Assembly (NCBI RefSeq): GCF_039652555.1
Contig: NZ_JBDJAF010000001.1
Span: 496,001-560,000 of the forward strand
DNA length: 64,000 nt
Direction of reading: 5' to 3'
Source: Parafrigoribacterium mesophilum
GTDB taxonomy: Bacteria > Actinomycetota > Actinomycetes > Actinomycetales > Microbacteriaceae
Part shown: positions 1 through 8,903 of the stretch, one piece after another
Layout of the letters: each line of letters opens with the position of its first letter
How positions within the stretch are numbered: the stretch's first letter is position 1
Made by a program: the position numbers and the translations under genes
The notes under the pieces: generated by a model
What the model saw: the letters and a program-made list of their open reading frames with translations, nothing else
Database searches by the model: none
What the model was told of the DNA's origin: nothing

Positions 1-535
1 CGAGGAACAGAAAATGGCCGAGCCCGCCTGCTCCGACGTAGTCGGCCAGGGTGACCGTGGAAATCACCTGCAGCGACGCCGAGCGGAGCCCGCCGATGAG
101 CAGCGGAAGCCCGAGCGGGACTTCGACCTTGGTCAGGGTCTGCCACTGAGTCATTCCGACCGACCTGGACGCATCGATGGTGCTGCGGTCGATCGCTTCG
201 AACCCGGCATAGGCACCCGCTAGCACCGACGGAACCGCCAGGACCACGAACGCGATGAACGGCGCCTCCAGCCCGATCCCCAGCACCAGCGCGAGGATGA
301 TCATCAGGCCGAGGGTAGGCAGCGCGCGCACCCCGCCGGACAGGGCGACGGTGAGCGTCCTGCCCCGCCCGGTATGGCCGACAAGATAGCCGACCGGAAT
401 CGCAATGACTGCCGACACCACGAGCACCTCGACGCTGATGAGAAGGTGTTGGAGGATGCGGGTGTCGATGCCGTTGACGCCGCCGTAGTGGGAGCCGTCG
501 AAAATCCAGCCGATCGCTTCCAGGAAGAAATTCAT
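1..535 (-). CDS. Osmoprotectant ABC transporter permease (5' part; 3' end outside window)
   Basis: Integral membrane subunit of an osmoprotectant (glycine betaine/choline/carnitine, OpuC/ProW-like) ABC importer. The minus-strand frame starts MNFFLEAIGWIFDGSHYGG and stays open to base 1. It shows several hydrophobic segments and an EAA-loop-like stretch (QWQTLTKVEVPLGLPLLIGG) that contacts the ATPase in this family. Its ATG overlaps the stop of the upstream permease (ATGA), so it belongs to the same operon. The C-terminus and any substrate-binding protein gene are outside the window. The family assignment is firm; the substrate is inferred from the family. Confidence 0.85.
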   Translation of the reverse strand, partial: MNFFLEAIGWIFDGSHYGGVNGIDTRILQHLLISVEVLVVSAVIAIPVGYLVGHTGRGRTLTVALSGGVRALPTLGLMIILALVLGIGLEAPFIAFVVLAVPSVLAGAYAGFEAIDRSTIDASRSVGMTQWQTLTKVEVPLGLPLLIGGLRSASLQVISTVTLADYVGAGGLGHFLFL

Positions 536-1215
536 GCGACCGCCGCCGCGCGGCCGGAGGGTACCGCGGCGCGGCCCGGTTTGGCCACCCGGGTCCACGG
601 CATCAGGGCCCGGCCAATCAGCACCAAAATCAGATCCACCGCCAGTGCCATGGCGATCGTGAACACGATTCCTGCGGCGATCTCCTCGGGGATGTTGCGC
701 TGGAACCCGTCGGTGAAGAGGATGCCGAGGCTGTCGATGCCCAGCACCGCGCCCACCGTGGTCAGGCTGATGGTGCTCACCGCTACAACTCTCAGCCCGG
801 CCAGCAGCACCGGTCCGGCCAGGGGTAGCTCCACTCGCCAGAACCGGGCTCGGCCGGAGAATCCGACTGCGGTAGCCGACTCCCGTATGTCAGCCTCCAC
901 CGACGCCAGCCCATCGGCAGTCGACCGCGCCATCAGTGCGATTCCGTACACCGTCAGCACGACCACCACGTTGAGCGAATCCCGAAGTCCCGTACCCAGG
1001 ACCAGCGGTATCACCAGGAAGAACGGCAGCGACGGGATGGCGTATAGCAGCGCTGCGGCGGAGAGCACGAGGCCCCGGCTGACGGCGAAGCGGTTGGCGG
1101 CCCAGCCGATCGGAATGGACAACAGAAAACTCAGGACGATCGGCGGCACCGCCGTCGCCAGATGCACCAGCGTGAGCTGGCCGATCAGTTCGAGGTTGTC
1201 GAGAACCCAGTTCAC
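532..1215 (-). CDS. Osmoprotectant ABC transporter permease
   Basis: 227-residue BPD-type permease of the OpuC/ProW family, the usual length for this small subunit. It has about five to six hydrophobic segments. The EAA loop (WRVELPLAGPVLLAGLRVV) would dock on the ATP-binding subunit. The start overlaps the ATPase stop by 4 bases (ATGA) and the stop overlaps the next permease start by 4 bases, which indicates translational coupling. Paired permeases with one ATPase are typical of OpuC-type uptake systems for compatible solutes. Substrate specificity cannot be read from the sequence. Confidence 0.88.
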   Translation of the reverse strand: MNWVLDNLELIGQLTLVHLATAVPPIVLSFLLSIPIGWAANRFAVSRGLVLSAAALLYAIPSLPFFLVIPLVLGTGLRDSLNVVVVLTVYGIALMARSTADGLASVEADIRESATAVGFSGRARFWRVELPLAGPVLLAGLRVVAVSTISLTTVGAVLGIDSLGILFTDGFQRNIPEEIAAGIVFTIAMALAVDLILVLIGRALMPWTRVAKPGRAAVPSGRAAAVA

Positions 1216-2045
1216 CGCACCGCGCCGTCCGGTTCGCGTACCAGCACACCGGCCGCGCGCCCCTCGCTGTCGACGACGATGTCACCTCTGGACGTTTTCC
1301 GGATGCTCAGCGCCCGTTTGCCCTTCCGCACGCCGATGAAGTCCTCGACAAAACTGTTAGCCGGCGCGGAGATGATCTCGGTGGGCGAGCCGACTTGAGC
1401 GATCTTGCCGCCCGCCTCGAGGATGACCACCTGGTCCCCGAGCAGAAACGCCTCGTCGATGTCGTGGGTGACGAAAACAACGGTCTTGTCCAATTCCCGT
1501 TGCAGCCTGATCAGTTCTTGCTGCAGCTCCGACCGCACGATCGGATCGACGGCCCCAAACGGTTCGTCCATGAGCAGGATGTTGGGATCGGCGGCCAATC
1601 CTCTGGCCACTCCGACGCGCTGCTGCTGCCCGCCGGACAGTTGACTCGGGTAGCGGGTGGCCAGCGACCGATCCAGACCGACGGTGTCGAGCAGCTGCAG
1701 GGCATTTTCTCTGGCCACCCGTCGCGGCACACCGCTGATCATCGGCACGGTCGCGACGTTGTCGATCACGGTGAAGTGCGGCAGGAGTCCGGAATTCTGC
1801 ATCACGTAACCGATACGGCGGCGCAGTGCTACCGGCTCCAGGGTGGAGGTGTCCTCACCGTCGATCTCGATGGTGCCGGCCGTGAGGTCGACCATCCGAT
1901 TGATCATCCGCAACAGTGTCGTCTTGCCCGACCCGGACGAGCCCACGAACACGGTCGTCTTGCGCGACGGGATCACCAGGCTGAAATCATCAACCGCGAC
2001 AGTCCCGCCCGGGAAGGTCTTGGAAACGGACCGGAATTCGATCAT
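1212..2045 (-). CDS. Osmoprotectant ABC transporter ATP-binding protein
   Basis: 277-residue ABC ATPase that energises the two downstream permeases. Walker A GSSGSGKT is at residues 35-42, the Q-loop near 83, signature LSGGQQQRV from 136 and Walker B ILLMDEP near 160. I chose the ATG at 2045 (MIEFRSVSKTF) over the GTG at 2090: the protein then begins at the conserved first strand, and an AGAGGAA ribosome binding site lies about 10 bases upstream. The C-terminal tail after the ATPase core is short, so the CBS pair found in OpuA/ProV-type subunits is absent. First gene of a coupled operon. Confidence 0.9.
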   Translation of the reverse strand: MIEFRSVSKTFPGGTVAVDDFSLVIPSRKTTVFVGSSGSGKTTLLRMINRMVDLTAGTIEIDGEDTSTLEPVALRRRIGYVMQNSGLLPHFTVIDNVATVPMISGVPRRVARENALQLLDTVGLDRSLATRYPSQLSGGQQQRVGVARGLAADPNILLMDEPFGAVDPIVRSELQQELIRLQRELDKTVVFVTHDIDEAFLLGDQVVILEAGGKIAQVGSPTEIISAPANSFVEDFIGVRKGKRALSIRKTSRGDIVVDSEGRAAGVLVREPDGAVR

Positions 2046-2207
2046 GAATGGCTCATTCCTCTCGGGCGCCCGAGAATCGACACTTGCCACTGGGTCAAAC
2101 GCTACCCGGAAGCCGGCTTATTCCCTCGTGTTCCGGCGCCCGCGCCAAAAGACACGGCGCCAAACGACAACCGTCGGGTCAATAGCGGCGCTTCGGCCCG
2201 CCGTTCG

Positions 2208-2840
2208 CTACGCTCCTGCCGGCTCGCCGTAGTGGCCGACGAGGTAGCTGCGAACGACAGCACGGGCTTCATCGATGTAACGGGGTTCGCCCTTGCGATT
2301 GGTTGCGAAGGCACGGGCCAACAGCGAATCGGCGATGGTTACGGCCACCTCCACTCGTACCCGCAGCTCGTCGTCATCCGGCAGTCCGTAAGTCGACGCC
2401 AACACCGACGCGATCTCTCCCGACATGATGCTGTTGCCGCTGCGATCATCCGTCGCCGGATGCACGTCGATGACGTCCCCGAACCGCAGGGAACGAAAAC
2501 CGGGGACGGATCGGAAAGCGTTCACCGCGTCGTCGAACACGGTGCTGACCGCCTCCCACCAGTTCTCGCGAACCGGCTCGGTCAGTGACGGCCGAATGCG
2601 TTGCACGAATTGGGCCAGCGAACGGGCAGCAAGCGATTGCAGCACAGCGATGCGGTCCGGGAAATACCGGTACACGGTACCGATTGACGCGCCGGCGCGC
2701 TCGGCGACCATGGCCGTGGTGAGGCGTTCAAATCCTATTTCATCGACGACTTCGGCCGCGGCGTCCAGTAAGGAAGTCAGGCGGGCTGTGCTCCTCGCCT
2801 GCACGGGTTCATTCCGCAATAGGGCTGTTGCTCCTGGCAT
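2208..2840 (-). CDS. TetR/AcrR family transcriptional regulator
   Basis: 210-residue regulator. The N-terminal helix-turn-helix, residues about 24-62, contains LTTAMVAERAGASIGTVYRYF, which is typical of TetR; the C-terminal ligand domain is divergent. The frame is open up to 3086, but MPGATALL at 2840 has a strong GGGGAGA site about 5 bases upstream and gives the normal family length. It lies 162 bases upstream of the ABC transporter operon on the same strand and is divergent from the App1-like gene. It may control either; the effector is unknown. Confidence 0.88.
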   Translation of the reverse strand: MPGATALLRNEPVQARSTARLTSLLDAAAEVVDEIGFERLTTAMVAERAGASIGTVYRYFPDRIAVLQSLAARSLAQFVQRIRPSLTEPVRENWWEAVSTVFDDAVNAFRSVPGFRSLRFGDVIDVHPATDDRSGNSIMSGEIASVLASTYGLPDDDELRVRVEVAVTIADSLLARAFATNRKGEPRYIDEARAVVRSYLVGHYGEPAGA

Positions 2841-3037
2841 TGGTTCTCCCCAATCGTGTGGGCAATTCGGCCTCATCCTTACTAGAGGAATAGTACCGTG
2901 GACAACCCTTCGAAGACGCGCTCTTTTGTCACTGAACCGGCTTTCTAAGATATTTCTCAGTATCTGCTGTAGGCTTCGGACCCGCGTCCGCTCCTCCCAC
3001 AGAAAACCTGGCAGCGCTCTCGTGAAAGACTTGACCC

Positions 3038-4081
3038 ATGACTTCCGCCCGCAAATCGTCGCGAGGCCCATCGGGAGCCCCTTCACTACCTCATTTCGCA
3101 GCGCGCATGGAGGACCGATTCCACGCCTTCCGTGAGAAGCGGGCCCGCAAACGCGGCCTGACGTCCGCCGTGATTGCCTATACCGGTTACGGCGCTCCGG
3201 GCTGGGTTCGGGTACTGTGCCGCGTGCTGCTGGCCAGGCCCGGCGCGACGGATGACCGTTCCAAAAAGATCCGCGGATGGCGCAGTTTCACCAGCGTTCC
3301 GGTGAACGACGTCGCCGTCACGGTCGACATCGGCGGCACGGAGCACCGGGTCACCGCCGACCGGGGTGGAGTCGTCGACGTCGTCCTGGAATCCGCCTTG
3401 GCCCCGGGATGGCACACCATCACGGTGCGCACCGACGAGTCGGAAGCGATCGAGTGTCCAGTGTTCATTGTGGATCCGGCGGTGGGGTTCGGAATCGTCT
3501 CGGACATTGACGACACCGTCATGGTGACGGCGTTGCCACGGCCGCTGCTGGCGGCGTGGAACACATTCGTGCTCGATGAGCATGCCCGCCGCCCGGTCCC
3601 CGGCATGGCAGTACTTCTGGAGCGATTGACCCGCTCGCATCCGGGTGCACCGGTGATCTACCTCTCCACCGGCGCGTGGAATGTCGCACCAACCCTCACT
3701 CGTTTCCTGTCCAGGCAGTTGTACCCAGCCGGACCGCTACTGCTCACCGACTGGGGGCCAACGCACGACCGCTGGTTCCGAAGCGGCCGTGACCACAAGC
3801 GGGAGAGCCTGGCCAGACTCGCCACCGAATTCCCGGGTATCCGTTGGTTGCTCGTCGGTGACGACGGGCAACACGACGAAGACACCTACGGCGAGTTCGC
3901 CGACGCACATCCGGACAGCGTGTCGGCCGTGGCCATCCGACAGTTGTCGAACAGTGAGGCGGTGCTCGCCGGCGGCCGCAGCAGTGCCGAAGAACGGCGG
4001 AAGGGCAATGAGGCATGCTGGGTGTACGCGCACAACGGCGCTGGATTGGCCAAGCGTCTCGCCGATGTGGGGTTGCTTTAA
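3038..4081 (+). CDS. App1 family phosphatase (DUF2183)
   Basis: 347-residue protein with the C-terminal App1/DUF2183 catalytic domain, named after yeast phosphatidate phosphatase App1. The HAD-like nucleophile motif DIDDT is at residues 156-160, and the later acidic motif VGDDGQHDEDTYGEF is present. The first ~140 residues are basic, then beta-rich, as in bacterial homologues. No signal peptide or membrane span is visible. Substrate (phosphatidate or another phosphomonoester) is inferred from the family only. It is divergent from the TetR gene. The chosen ATG has only a weak ribosome binding site (GAAAGA); an internal ATG at 3107 is an alternative. Confidence 0.85.
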   Translation: MTSARKSSRGPSGAPSLPHFAARMEDRFHAFREKRARKRGLTSAVIAYTGYGAPGWVRVLCRVLLARPGATDDRSKKIRGWRSFTSVPVNDVAVTVDIGGTEHRVTADRGGVVDVVLESALAPGWHTITVRTDESEAIECPVFIVDPAVGFGIVSDIDDTVMVTALPRPLLAAWNTFVLDEHARRPVPGMAVLLERLTRSHPGAPVIYLSTGAWNVAPTLTRFLSRQLYPAGPLLLTDWGPTHDRWFRSGRDHKRESLARLATEFPGIRWLLVGDDGQHDEDTYGEFADAHPDSVSAVAIRQLSNSEAVLAGGRSSAEERRKGNEACWVYAHNGAGLAKRLADVGLL

Positions 4082-4084
4082 CGA

Positions 4085-4103
4085 TTCCCGTCCGGTGCGG
4101 GAA
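4085..4103 (+). terminator. Possible hairpin after the App1 gene
   Basis: TTCCCG, a 7-base loop, then CGGGAA begins 3 bases after the stop codon at 4081. There is no T-tract, so this is a weak terminator candidate only. Confidence 0.3.
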
Positions 4104-4184
4104 CGGGATAGGCTGTCCGGTCAGAGCTGGTTGCCGGCTCGCCTTCGACGTCAGTCAGCCTGTCCGATCCCCAGGAGACACTAC

Positions 4185-4985
4185 TTGATTCATTCTGATC
4201 TGCGTGTACGTCACGACCCCGCCACCCGCACTCTGTCCGTTGCGCGAACGACGCAGTTGACGCCCGGTTTTGTGCGGATCACCCTGGAGGGCGCGGAGCT
4301 CGACGGTTTCACCAGTGTCGGCCCGGCCGATCACGTCAAGGTGACCTTCGGGGGAATCGGCGGCGCCGACCAGGCGCACGCCGACGCGCAGCAGGATGCG
4401 GTGACCCGCGATTACACCCCGAGGCTGTTCCGCCCCGGCACCGGGGATACTCTCCCCCAGCTCGACCTGGATTTCTTCGCCCACGCGGGAGTCGGCCCGG
4501 CAACCCAGTGGGCGCGCGGTGCCGCCGTGACGGACACCGTCACCGTGCGCGGGCCGCGTGCGTCACGGATGGTGCCAGCCGGGATGAGCCGGATCATTCT
4601 CGTCGCGGACGAGTCGGCGCTTCCCGCGTTCGCCCGCTGGATCGAGCTGGTTCCCGAATCGGTGGAGATCCTGGGGCTCGTGGAACTCGAGAACGAAGCG
4701 GACGCCGCCTACCTGGACCCCGCGCACGTGAACCGTGCACGCGTGGTGTGGCTGGACAAGTCGACGTCGCCGCTCGAGCGGGCGCTGCGCAGTTTGGGTC
4801 CGATTGACGACAACACCCACGTCTGGGCGGCCGGGGAAGCGACCACGCTCATTCCGATCCGCCGGTACCTGCGCCGAGAATTGTCTCTCGCCGCCTTCAG
4901 AGTGAAGGTTGACGGTTACTGGAAGCGCGGCGAGGCCGGCCGAAACCATCACCTGCCGATCGATCCGGCCGACCCCGAGGACTGA
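4185..4985 (+). CDS. Siderophore-interacting protein (FAD-dependent ferric reductase, SIP/ViuB-like)
   Basis: 266-residue cytosolic flavoprotein expected to release iron by reducing imported ferric siderophores. The N-terminal FAD-binding barrel carries the conserved region RDYTPRLF (the R-x-Y-T/S flavin motif). The C-terminal half resembles the SIP NAD(P)H-binding lobe, with VWAAGEATTLIPIRRYLR and a terminal GYWKRG, both typical of the family. I chose the TTG at 4185: an AGGAGA site lies about 7 bases upstream and the protein then starts at the family N-terminus. The longer open frame to 3681 overlaps the App1 gene. No siderophore transport genes are adjacent. Confidence 0.88.
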   Translation: MIHSDLRVRHDPATRTLSVARTTQLTPGFVRITLEGAELDGFTSVGPADHVKVTFGGIGGADQAHADAQQDAVTRDYTPRLFRPGTGDTLPQLDLDFFAHAGVGPATQWARGAAVTDTVTVRGPRASRMVPAGMSRIILVADESALPAFARWIELVPESVEILGLVELENEADAAYLDPAHVNRARVVWLDKSTSPLERALRSLGPIDDNTHVWAAGEATTLIPIRRYLRRELSLAAFRVKVDGYWKRGEAGRNHHLPIDPADPED

Positions 4986-5001
4986 CTGCCACCGGGACGA
5001 C

Positions 5002-6387
5002 TCAATCGAGCCCCGGCGTCGATGTCCACGATGCAGGGCCCGCCGAACCTGCCGGGTACTCGTCGATCGGCACCTCGTTGTTCTTCCAGGCGGCAAGGAT
5101 CGGCGTGACGATGCGCCAACACTCTTCCACCTCGTCGGCACGCACCGACAAGGTGGGGTCATCGCCCATGATCCCGGAAAGCACCTCACCGTATGGCGGT
5201 AACTCTCCCGGTGCAAGTCCGGTGCGCAGTCGCACCCGGTCGAGTGTCAGCGGGTCACCCTCGCCGTTGATGCGAATACCCAGTTCGATTTCGTCCGGAC
5301 CGAGGCCGATGCGTAGCTGAGACCTGCCGGGAGGGCCGGAGAACCCGCCGGGCAGATGCGGCACGTCCTTGAAACTGATGACGATGTCTTTGCGGGTGTC
5401 GCCCAGAGCCTTGCCCGAGCGCAGCACGAACGGAACCCCGGCCCAACGCCAGTTCTCCACCCCGAATGTGACTTCCGCGAGGGTCTCGGTGTGCGCATCC
5501 GGGTTGACGCCCGGTTCGTCGGTGTACGACGGCAGCGACCGGCCGGCCACGGAGCCCGCCGTGTAGCGGCCCCGCCGGCTTGCCGTCCTGGCGTCGCCGC
5601 CCCAGATCCGGGTGGCTCGCAGCGCCTGCGCCATCGATCCCCGAAGGTCGCCCGCGTCGATACTGGACGGCGCTTCCATGGCCACCAACGCCAACACCAA
5701 CAACAGGTGGCTCTGAATCATGTCGATGAGCGCGCCGGCCTTGTCGTAGTAACCGGCCCGGCCCTCCAGGGCGAGCTGTTCGTCGAAGAAGATTTCAACC
5801 TTGGCGATGTTGTCGCGGTTCCAGACCTGTTCGAACACCCGGTTGGCGAATCGCAATCCGAGCAGGTTGAGCACGGTGGATTTTCCGAGGAAGTGGTCGA
5901 CGCGGTGCACGCTGTCCTCGGGGATCATGGTGACCACCGTGCGGTTCAACTGCGTTGCGCTGTGAAGATCGGTGCCGAACGGCTTCTCCATACCGAAAAC
6001 GGAATGCTCTGGCAGTGTCACCTTCTTCATGGCTGCACAACTGGCGATCGTGACCGCGGGCGGCAACGCGAAGTAGAACGCCGGAACTCCCGAGCAGGCA
6101 GCAAAGACCCGCTTCAGGTCGTCCGGATTCGTCACATCCGCCTGTACGTACCGGGCGGCATCGGCCACCCGCCCCGAACCCGCCCCGGATGCCCCGGCCG
6201 ACGCGAAGGAGGTTCTCACCTCGTCGCGCCACTTGTCGTCCGAGTACTCGCGTGTGCCGACGCCGATCAGCTGGAAGCCGTCGTGCCGCTCGTGATCCAG
6301 CAGTTGGCCGAGGCCCGGCAGAAGCAATCGTTTCGTGAGGTCCCCCAGCGCGCCGAAGATGACCAGTGTTGTGATGTTCTCACTCAT
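5002..6387 (-). CDS. zwf: Glucose-6-phosphate dehydrogenase
   Basis: 461 residues. It catalyses oxidation of glucose-6-phosphate to 6-phosphogluconolactone with NADP+, the entry to the pentose phosphate pathway. The N-terminal nucleotide motif is FGALGDLTKRLLLP (residues 11-24). The catalytic segment RVDHFLGK (162-169) is a conservative variant of the usual RIDHYLGK, and EKPFG (134-138) precedes it. It is slightly shorter than the ~490-510 residues usual for Zwf, and the gene stands alone without the opcA/pgl/tkt cluster found in many actinobacteria, so it may be a second paralogue. Divergent from the GH15 gene. Confidence 0.9.
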   Translation of the reverse strand: MSENITTLVIFGALGDLTKRLLLPGLGQLLDHERHDGFQLIGVGTREYSDDKWRDEVRTSFASAGASGAGSGRVADAARYVQADVTNPDDLKRVFAACSGVPAFYFALPPAVTIASCAAMKKVTLPEHSVFGMEKPFGTDLHSATQLNRTVVTMIPEDSVHRVDHFLGKSTVLNLLGLRFANRVFEQVWNRDNIAKVEIFFDEQLALEGRAGYYDKAGALIDMIQSHLLLVLALVAMEAPSSIDAGDLRGSMAQALRATRIWGGDARTASRRGRYTAGSVAGRSLPSYTDEPGVNPDAHTETLAEVTFGVENWRWAGVPFVLRSGKALGDTRKDIVISFKDVPHLPGGFSGPPGRSQLRIGLGPDEIELGIRINGEGDPLTLDRVRLRTGLAPGELPPYGEVLSGIMGDDPTLSVRADEVEECWRIVTPILAAWKNNEVPIDEYPAGSAGPASWTSTPGLD

Positions 6388-6443
6388 CGGCCCAGCGTAA
6401 CTCGGCGGCCTGGGACCGCACAGTGCTTAATCACGCATCGGCT

Positions 6444-6517
6444 TAATCACCCACAGCGCCTGATCACCCACAGCGCCTGATCACCCACAGCGCCTGATCA
6501 CCCACAGCGCCTGATCA
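6444..6517. repeat. 17-bp tandem repeat in the zwf-GH15 intergenic region
   Basis: Four head-to-tail copies of TGATCACCCACAGCGCC (first copy begins TAATCAC) run from 6444 to 6511. A partial fifth copy (TGATCA) follows, and a diverged copy lies just upstream at about 6428. Each unit starts with the palindrome TGATCA. The array ends 43 bases before the GH15 start and lies between two divergent genes, so it may overlap promoter elements. Confidence 0.85.
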
Positions 6518-6553
6518 ACTGCCGGGTACCGGTGTAACAATGAGGGAATGGCG

Positions 6554-8395
6554 ATGCAGATAGAGGATTACGCGCTGATCGGCGACTGCCACACCGGTGC
6601 CATGGTCGGGCGCGACGGGAGCATTGACTGGTTGTGCCTGCCCAGGTTCGACTCGGCGTCTACCTTCGGAGCTCTGCTCGGCGATACGGACCACGGCCGC
6701 TGGTTGCTGGCTCCCGAGCACGGCGTCGTGAGTACCAGCCGGCGTTACATCGAGAACACGTTTGTGCTGGTGACCAGGTGGGTGACCGACACCGGCGAAG
6801 TCGAGGTCACCGACTTGATGCCGTTCGGTGATCGACGTGCCGATCTGGTGCGCCGCGTCGTCGGAGTCAGCGGCTCGGTGGATATGACGCAAGAGTTGCG
6901 CATCCGGTTCGGCTATGCCGCGGCGTTGCCGTGGATCCGTCAGGTGCCCCAAGAGCACAACTTCGCGATCGTTGCTGTGGCCGGACCGGATTCGGTGATC
7001 ATCCGCGGTCCGAAACTGACCGCTGACGGTCACCGGCACGTGTCGCATTTCACCGTACACGCGGGTGAGACTGTGGACATCACGATGACCTGGTACCCGT
7101 CGCACCGGCAGCCGCCGCCCGCACCGGACGTCTCGGCGGGCATCACCCGCACCGTCGACTGGTGGCAGGACTGGATCTCCTCGTATGTCACGTCGCCGTA
7201 CTACGACGACGAGGTGCGCCGGTCACTGCTGGTGCTGCGGGCGCTCACTCACGAGGACACCGGCGGGATTGCCGCCGCGGCGACGACCAGCCTGCCCGAA
7301 CAGTTCGGCGGAATGCGCAACTGGGACTACCGGTACGTCTGGTTGCGCGACGCGTCGCTGACCCTCAACGTGCTGCTCAATCACCGCTTCGCCGAAGCAG
7401 CGAAGGGGTGGCGCGGCTGGCTCTTGCGGGCCATCGCCGGGGACCCGGCCGATGTGCAGATCATGTACGGTCTGGCCGGCGAGCGGATGCTCATGGAACT
7501 TGAGCTCACCACCCTGCCCGGCTACCGCGGCGCCTCACCGGTGCGGGTGGGCAATGCGGCATACAAGCAATACCAGGGCGACGTGTTCGGCGAGGTGATG
7601 GTGGCACTGCAGGCGGCCCGCGAACTGGGCGTCGAGGAGACCGAATTCTCCTGGCCGCTGCAACGGGCTTTGATGAGCTTCGTCGAGAAGAACTGGCAGC
7701 GCCCCGACAACGGAATCTGGGAGATCAGGGGTCCGCAGCGCCACTTCACCCACTCCCGTGCCATGCTCTGGGCCGCGTTCGACTGTGCGATCAGCGCCGT
7801 CACCGACTACGGGTTGGATGGCCCTCTCGAGCGTTGGACCAAGATCCGCGACCGTATCCACGACGAGATTGAAGAACACGGCTTCGACAAGGACCGTGGC
7901 ACCTATACGCAGTACTACGGAAGCCACGGCGTCGACGCATCGCTGCTGCAACTGGCTCAAATCGGCTATCTGAAGCCGACGGACCCACGGATGCTCGGCA
8001 CCGTTGCCGCGATCGAGGCGGACCTGCTGCACGACGGTCTGTTGCTGCGCTACCGCAGCGAATCCGGAGTGGACGGATTGCCGGCGGGCGAGCATCCGTT
8101 CCTGGCCTGCTCGTTCTGGCTCGCCGAGCAGTATGCACGCAGCGGACGTCTGGACGACGCCCACGAGCTGATGGACCGGTTGGTGGGCTTCGCCAACGAC
8201 GTCGGCCTGCTCAGCGAGGAATACGACGTCGCGGGGCGGCGGCAGGTGGGAAACACGCCGCAGGCGTTCTCGCATCTCGCGCTCGTGCGCGCAGCCGATG
8301 CCCTGTCCTACGCCCACGATCCGAACGCAGACTCGTCTCAGCGGCTGCGCGGTCCGCTGCCTCCTGCGCAGACCGAGCCGGCCGCGACGAGCTAA
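6554..8395 (+). CDS. Glycoside hydrolase family 15 protein (glucoamylase/trehalase-like)
   Basis: 613-residue cytosolic enzyme. The start MQIEDYALIGDCHTGAMVGRDGSIDWLCLPRFDS is the N-terminal beta-domain characteristic of the bacterial GH15 trehalase/glucoamylase group. The (alpha/alpha)6 catalytic domain follows, with RNWDYRYVWLRDAS in the middle of the protein and the later EEYDVAGRRQVGNTPQAFSHLAL segment that holds the second catalytic acid region. I prefer the ATG at 6554 over 6548: GAGGGA is about 6 bases upstream of 6554 and almost touches the other. Substrate (trehalose, maltose or glucan) cannot be settled from the sequence. Divergent from zwf, which fits central sugar metabolism. Confidence 0.88.
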   Translation: MQIEDYALIGDCHTGAMVGRDGSIDWLCLPRFDSASTFGALLGDTDHGRWLLAPEHGVVSTSRRYIENTFVLVTRWVTDTGEVEVTDLMPFGDRRADLVRRVVGVSGSVDMTQELRIRFGYAAALPWIRQVPQEHNFAIVAVAGPDSVIIRGPKLTADGHRHVSHFTVHAGETVDITMTWYPSHRQPPPAPDVSAGITRTVDWWQDWISSYVTSPYYDDEVRRSLLVLRALTHEDTGGIAAAATTSLPEQFGGMRNWDYRYVWLRDASLTLNVLLNHRFAEAAKGWRGWLLRAIAGDPADVQIMYGLAGERMLMELELTTLPGYRGASPVRVGNAAYKQYQGDVFGEVMVALQAARELGVEETEFSWPLQRALMSFVEKNWQRPDNGIWEIRGPQRHFTHSRAMLWAAFDCAISAVTDYGLDGPLERWTKIRDRIHDEIEEHGFDKDRGTYTQYYGSHGVDASLLQLAQIGYLKPTDPRMLGTVAAIEADLLHDGLLLRYRSESGVDGLPAGEHPFLACSFWLAEQYARSGRLDDAHELMDRLVGFANDVGLLSEEYDVAGRRQVGNTPQAFSHLALVRAADALSYAHDPNADSSQRLRGPLPPAQTEPAATS

Positions 8396-8410
8396 ACGGC
8401 CGCCGAGCTT

Positions 8411-8440
8411 GACCCCCAAACCAGGGGTCTGCTAAGTTTT
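8411..8440 (+). terminator. Probable terminator after the GH15 gene
   Basis: GACCCC, a loop of about 7 bases and GGGGTC form a stem just after the GH15 stop. It is followed by TGCTAAGTTTT with a short T-run, which makes it a plausible intrinsic terminator. Confidence 0.5.
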
Positions 8441-8535
8441 CCTTGGGATTTGGTGCCTGCCCCCCCTAGCTTTGCCAGATCCTCAGCTCCCGTACCCCGA
8501 CGAGAGTGTTCCTTACCCGAGAGGAACGGCACGCA

Positions 8536-8868
8536 ATGTCTGCTGCCTTACCCGCTGACTCCGCAGTGCTCCAGACGATTGCGATGCCACTTTCGGTGAC
8601 CATCATCGTCGCGGCGTTGGCGCTCGTGGCCGTTGCCGTCTACGTACGACAGCTTCGTACCTCGTCCAGGCTCACGGTCGTCACCGGGAGCGTGAGCGCA
8701 GTCGGCGCCGCACTGGTGCTCGCCGTCGCGCTGTTCATCAGCGTGTCGCTCGGGAACGTGTCCGCGGCCACCGCGGCGACGAATTCCGATGCTGCCAGTA
8801 TTGCGCCGGCGGCCGCGCCGCTACCGATCACCGACGACTTGGACGGGTTCCAACTGCCGACCAGGTAG
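8536..8868 (+). CDS. Small two-helix membrane protein, unknown function
   Basis: 110 residues. Two hydrophobic segments (about residues 12-35 and 49-72) are separated by a short basic loop (VRQLRTSSRL). An Ala-rich tail ends in LPITDDLDGFQLPTR. I chose MSAALPADSAV at 8536 because a GAGAGGA site lies about 10 bases upstream; the frame extends to 8506. It is 35 bases upstream of the FUSC transporter gene on the same strand and may be co-transcribed. I do not recognise a family. Confidence 0.65.
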   Translation: MSAALPADSAVLQTIAMPLSVTIIVAALALVAVAVYVRQLRTSSRLTVVTGSVSAVGAALVLAVALFISVSLGNVSAATAATNSDAASIAPAAAPLPITDDLDGFQLPTR

Positions 8869-8903
8869 AGTGCCAGGCGGCGCCATCGGACTAGCCTGGT
8901 GCG

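Noticed and set aside
374..1339. Plus-strand 321-codon frame opposite the ABC permeases
   Set aside because: The minus-strand frames are coupled OpuC-type genes with clear motifs; this frame is a compositional shadow.
6444..6517. Tandem repeats considered as a CRISPR array
   Set aside because: Units are directly adjacent with no unique spacers and are only 17 bases long; no cas genes are present.
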